Source: Bacteroidota bacterium (GTDB lineage: Bacteria; Bacteroidota; Bacteroidia; Flavobacteriales; Flavobacteriaceae). Taken from it: a stretch of DNA of 8,140 nt. Below the pieces are notes generated by a model. It was not told the DNA's origin and did no database searches. It worked only from the letters and a program-made list of their open reading frames with translations. The position numbers and the translations under genes are program-made. Positions 6,105 through 8,140 of this stretch are shown here, piece by piece (positions within the stretch are counted from its first letter, which is position 1; every line of letters starts with the position of its first letter). Location: NCBI GenBank assembly GCA_018656255.1, contig JABHYI010000268.1:1-8140 (forward strand), written 5' to 3'.

Positions 6105-6113
6105 ATTAGTTAC
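6105..6113 (-). repeat. GTAACTAAT repeat, copy 1 (at the yceI transcript start)
   Basis: Plus-strand ATTAGTTAC is the exact reverse complement of GTAACTAAT. It lies immediately downstream of the yceI -7 box (6115-6122), about where transcription of yceI should begin, a position suited to repression. It pairs in opposite orientation with the copies at 6188 and 6211. Confidence 0.55.
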
Positions 6114-6114
6114 A

Positions 6115-6122
6115 CAAAAGTA
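6115..6122 (-). promoter_or_regulatory. Candidate -7 element of the yceI-CDGSH operon
   Basis: On the minus strand 6122-6115 reads TACTTTTG, an exact TAnnTTTG match, placing the start site near 6108 and giving a leader of about 25 nt to the yceI ATG at 6083. No good TTG occurs at -33; instead that zone is occupied by the GTAAC inverted repeats (6142-6164). A promoter with a weak -33 box and an adjacent operator may be regulator-dependent. Confidence 0.55.
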
Positions 6123-6141
6123 CTATTTTTGGTTATATAAA

Positions 6142-6164
6142 GTAACTTGTTACCTTTAGGTAAC
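6142..6164. promoter_or_regulatory. Overlapping GTAAC/GTTAC palindromes, probable HxlR operator
   Basis: Two perfect inverted repeats share a middle arm: GTAAC-TT-GTTAC (6142-6153) and GTTACC-TTTA-GGTAAC (6149-6164). They lie between the two divergent genes, upstream of the yceI -7 box and just before an imperfect TATGTTTTTG (6165-6174) that could be the hxlR -7 region. HxlR-family dimers bind short palindromes next to their own gene, so this is the natural operator, allowing autoregulation and control of yceI. The repeats are seen directly; the binding is inferred. Confidence 0.6.
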
Positions 6165-6187
6165 TATGTTTTTGTAGATACTATTAA

Positions 6188-6196
6188 GTAACTAAT
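6188..6196 (+). repeat. GTAACTAAT repeat, copy 2
   Basis: This is an exact GTAACTAAT, 9 nt before the hxlR ATG. It is a direct repeat of the copy at 6211-6219, offset by 23 bp (about two helical turns), and lies in the hxlR leader where a bound regulator would block its expression. Confidence 0.55.
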
Positions 6197-6204
6197 ACAG
6201 TATT

Positions 6205-6510
6205 ATGAATGTAACTAATGAGCCCTGTCACGTAAGTATGTTTACCGAGATGTTGGGAGGTAAATGGAAGTTAATCATTATAAATATTATAAGAAAACGA
6301 GGTGTTATACGCTTTGGTCAACTAGCAGCTTCTATACCAAATATCTCACGTAAGGTATTGACAGATCAATTAAAAAGTCTTGAAAAAGATAAGCTTATTT
6401 CTAGAAAACAATACCAACAAATACCTCCAAAAGTAGAGTATAGTTTAACAAATAAATCTCAAAATCTGTGTCCTGTGTTTAAAACAATAGAGCAATGGGT
6501 TGATCAATAA
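6205..6510 (+). CDS. HxlR-family winged-helix transcriptional regulator
   Basis: The 101-residue protein spans exactly one HxlR domain. 'MLGGKWKLIIINIIRKRG' (16-33) is the family's first helix, with the near-invariant Gly-Lys-Trp. 'RFGQLAASIPNISRKVLTDQ' (36-55) is the helix-turn-helix, with Ser48 to Leu52 in the recognition helix. 'LKSLEKDKLISRKQY' leads to the wing, and 'VEYSLTNKSQNLCPVF' (77-92) is the conserved strand plus the start of the dimer helix. Cys8 sits just before the domain, where thiol-sensing members such as YodB, HypR and QorR carry their redox cysteine; a second Cys is at 89. The usual 'Cys-Pro' is Cys-His here. The gene is divergent from yceI-CDGSH and flanked by GTAAC repeats, so autoregulation and control of that operon are expected. 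The ATG at 6205 gives the standard short N-terminus. Confidence 0.93.
   Translation: MNVTNEPCHVSMFTEMLGGKWKLIIINIIRKRGVIRFGQLAASIPNISRKVLTDQLKSLEKDKLISRKQYQQIPPKVEYSLTNKSQNLCPVFKTIEQWVDQ
6211..6219 (+). repeat. GTAACTAAT repeat, copy 3 (inside the hxlR start)
   Basis: This exact copy occupies codons 3-5 of hxlR. A regulator bound here would block the gene's own early elongation. GTAACTA, the shorter core, also occurs at 6160-6166 and 6536-6542. Confidence 0.5.
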
Positions 6511-6520
6511 TGTCTAAATA

Positions 6521-6548
6521 AAAGGTAGTTATACTGTAACTATTTTTT
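6521..6548 (+). terminator. Possible hxlR terminator containing a GTAACTA palindrome
   Basis: TAGTTA (6526-6531) and TAACTA (6537-6542) pair across a 5-nt loop. With two G-U pairs the stem extends to 11 bp (6521-6531 with 6537-6547) and ends in a T-run to 6548. It begins 11 nt after the hxlR stop. The stem is AT-rich and weak for a terminator, and the same sequence repeats the operator core, so it may instead be, or also be, a binding site. Confidence 0.45.
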
Positions 6549-6679
6549 AGAGTATTAAGAATTATTTCAACTCTACTAACGATGTATTAACTATATTTAC
6601 TTGTAACCGCACCAATAAAACTACTTAACAGTAACTGCCTAATTTGATGTATTTACAATTCAATTTAATAATTTATCTC

Positions 6680-8140
6680 ATGAAAAATAAATCATTTCTT
6701 TTGTTATTCTTTTTTTTGTTTTTATGTCAAGTTTCATTTGCACAACAAACAATATTAAATGATAGTAACTTACCTATTATGGTAATTTCTACAGATATAG
6801 ACCCAGATACCAATGCACCCATAGATATACCAGACGAGCCAAAAGTATTGGGTAGTATGCAGCTTATTTATAGACCAGATGGTTCTAGAAATTATTTAAC
6901 AGATAGTACCAACGAATCTTTTTTAAATTACAAGGGTAGGATAGGGATCGAATTAAGAGGAAGTAGTTCCCAGGCATTAGATAAAAAACCATATGGTTTT
7001 ACCACTCTTTTGCAAGATGGTGATTCTAACAATAATGTTAGTTTATTGGGTATGCCTTCAGAGAATGACTGGGTTTTAAATTCTTTAGCCTATGATCCAT
7101 CTATGATTCGCGATTACTTGTCTTACACATTGGCTAGTAACATGGGTAATTACGCCCCAAGAGTACAATATATTGAAGTAATTGTTAATGGTGATTACAA
7201 AGGCGTATATTTTTTAACCGAGAAAGTTAAGAGAGATTCTGATAGAGTAAATTTAAAAAAAATAGCTGATGATGATAATGATTTTCCAGATATAACTGGA
7301 GGATACATAATAAAGGCAGACAAAACTACTGGAGGAGATGAAATAGCTTGGACAATGCCTAATTATGGAGGTTGGGATACTAATTTTTTACATCATTATC
7401 CCAAAACTGAGGATATTACTTCTGCGCAAGCTAATTATATAGAAACTATATTTTATAATTTGGCAGACCAGACAAACCCCGCCAATACATCTATTATTGA
7501 TGGGTATCCATCTATGATTGATATTCCAAGTTTTGTAGATTATATCCTCATGGCAGAAATTGCCTCAAATCCAGATGCTTATCAATTTAGCACCTATTTT
7601 CATAAGGATAGGGGTGGTAAACTAAGAGCAGGGCCTATTTGGGATTACAACTTATCCTTCGGAAATGATTTATTTGTTTTTGGATTTGATAGAAGTTTTT
7701 TTGATGTATGGCAATTAGATTTTGAAAATAGAGGCGCTAAATTTTGGAGAGATTTATTTCAAGACGATACATTTAATTGTTATTTGGCAAAACGCTGGTT
7801 TGAGTTAACTGGTGCAAATCAAACCTTAAACTATCTCACAATTTCTAATCTAATAGACGGGTATGTAGCCCTTTTAAGCGAATCTAAGGCAAGAGAGCTA
7901 CAACGATGGCCGCCACAGGAGGGTTGGCCTACGGTTGCCGATCAAGCAGAAAATATTATCGAGATGAAACAATGGATCCAAGAGAGAATCAATTGGATGA
8001 GTACAAATATTGGTTCCTCTAGTAATTGCATGGATGTTTCTGTTCCAGATTTAGTGATTAGTAAAATACATTACAACCCTCTGGAGGATGCTGGGTATTC
8101 TAGTAAAGAGCTTGAATTTATTGAAATAACGAATAACTCC
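6680..8140 (+). CDS. Secreted CotH-kinase-like protein with lamin-tail domain, 5' part (3' end outside window)
   Basis: An open frame of 487 codons runs from ATG 6680 to the right edge without a stop. Residues 1-21 are a signal peptide (Lys2, Lys4, a Phe/Leu-rich core, cleavage near 'SFA|QQ'). Residues ~55-445 match the CotH family (spore coat/invasin kinase-like fold): 'ELRGSSSQALDKKPYGF' (91-107), 'WVLNSLAYDPSMIRDYLS' (131-148), 'NGDYKGVYFLTEKVKRD' (170-186), 'GGYIIKADK' (207-215), 'SNPDAYQFSTYFHKD' (296-310) and 'AGPIWDYNLSFGN' (317-329), with Asp322 in the presumed metal-binding position. From ~455, 'VPDLVISKIHYNP' and 'LEFIEITNN' mark the start of a lamin-tail domain, cut off by the window edge. 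Bacteroidota relatives often end in a T9SS sorting tail, which cannot be seen here. Some CotH proteins phosphorylate secreted proteins; activity here is unproven. No exact promoter box is present; TAATTTG at 6640-6646 is one base short. Confidence 0.9.
   Translation, partial: MKNKSFLLLFFFLFLCQVSFAQQTILNDSNLPIMVISTDIDPDTNAPIDIPDEPKVLGSMQLIYRPDGSRNYLTDSTNESFLNYKGRIGIELRGSSSQALDKKPYGFTTLLQDGDSNNNVSLLGMPSENDWVLNSLAYDPSMIRDYLSYTLASNMGNYAPRVQYIEVIVNGDYKGVYFLTEKVKRDSDRVNLKKIADDDNDFPDITGGYIIKADKTTGGDEIAWTMPNYGGWDTNFLHHYPKTEDITSAQANYIETIFYNLADQTNPANTSIIDGYPSMIDIPSFVDYILMAEIASNPDAYQFSTYFHKDRGGKLRAGPIWDYNLSFGNDLFVFGFDRSFFDVWQLDFENRGAKFWRDLFQDDTFNCYLAKRWFELTGANQTLNYLTISNLIDGYVALLSESKARELQRWPPQEGWPTVADQAENIIEMKQWIQERINWMSTNIGSSSNCMDVSVPDLVISKIHYNPLEDAGYSSKELEFIEITNNS

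Noticed and set aside
6105..6219. CRISPR-like or satellite repeat reading of the GTAAC copies
   Set aside because: The units are only 9 bp, in mixed orientation and unevenly spaced, and sit in a divergent promoter; operator sites explain them better.
6640..6646. TAATTTG as a promoter for the CotH-like gene
   Set aside because: It is one base short of TAnnTTTG and has no matching upstream TTG at proper distance, so it is not listed as a promoter.

Overview
The window looks like chromosomal DNA of a marine-type member of the Bacteroidota, most likely Flavobacteriaceae. The DNA is AT-rich and the signal peptides end in a typical '-AQ'. The first gene carries a type IX secretion (T9SS) sorting tail. 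Several upstream regions hold exact matches to TAnnTTTG, the -7 element of Bacteroidota promoters. Intrinsic terminators are strong and cleanly formed. I see no mobile element, CRISPR array, tRNA or rRNA.

Layout, left to right. (1) The 3' part of a secreted T9SS cargo protein (1-1500, +) ends at a terminator. (2) A small exported protein without an ATG start (1723-2058, +) lies 113 nt upstream of a SulP-family anion transporter (2172-3770, +). A beta-carbonic anhydrase follows (3796-4422, +). The transporter and the anhydrase form a probable bicarbonate-uptake/CO2-hydration unit, closed by a bidirectional terminator. The leader between the small gene and the transporter holds two perfect hairpins. 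(3) Two 74-residue paralogues of unknown function lie in tandem on the minus strand (4494-4718 and 4955-5179), each with its own terminator. (4) A divergent pair follows. On the minus strand, an exported YceI-family protein (5526-6083) is followed after 4 nt by a 29-codon CDGSH-type iron-sulfur mini-protein (5432-5521). On the plus strand is an HxlR-family regulator (6205-6510). Their shared intergenic region is full of GTAAC-type inverted and direct repeats, probably the HxlR operator. (5) The 5' part of a secreted CotH-kinase-like protein (6680-8140, +) runs off the right edge just as a lamin-tail domain begins.

How the genes may work together: SulP plus carbonic anhydrase suggests inorganic carbon supply. 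HxlR (with Cys8, a possible thiol switch), YceI and the CDGSH protein suggest a small stress- or redox-responsive module. The two outer genes are independent cell-surface or secreted proteins. The least expected item is the CDGSH mini-gene, which is easily missed because of its length. The multi-copy GTAACTAAT repeat around hxlR comes next.
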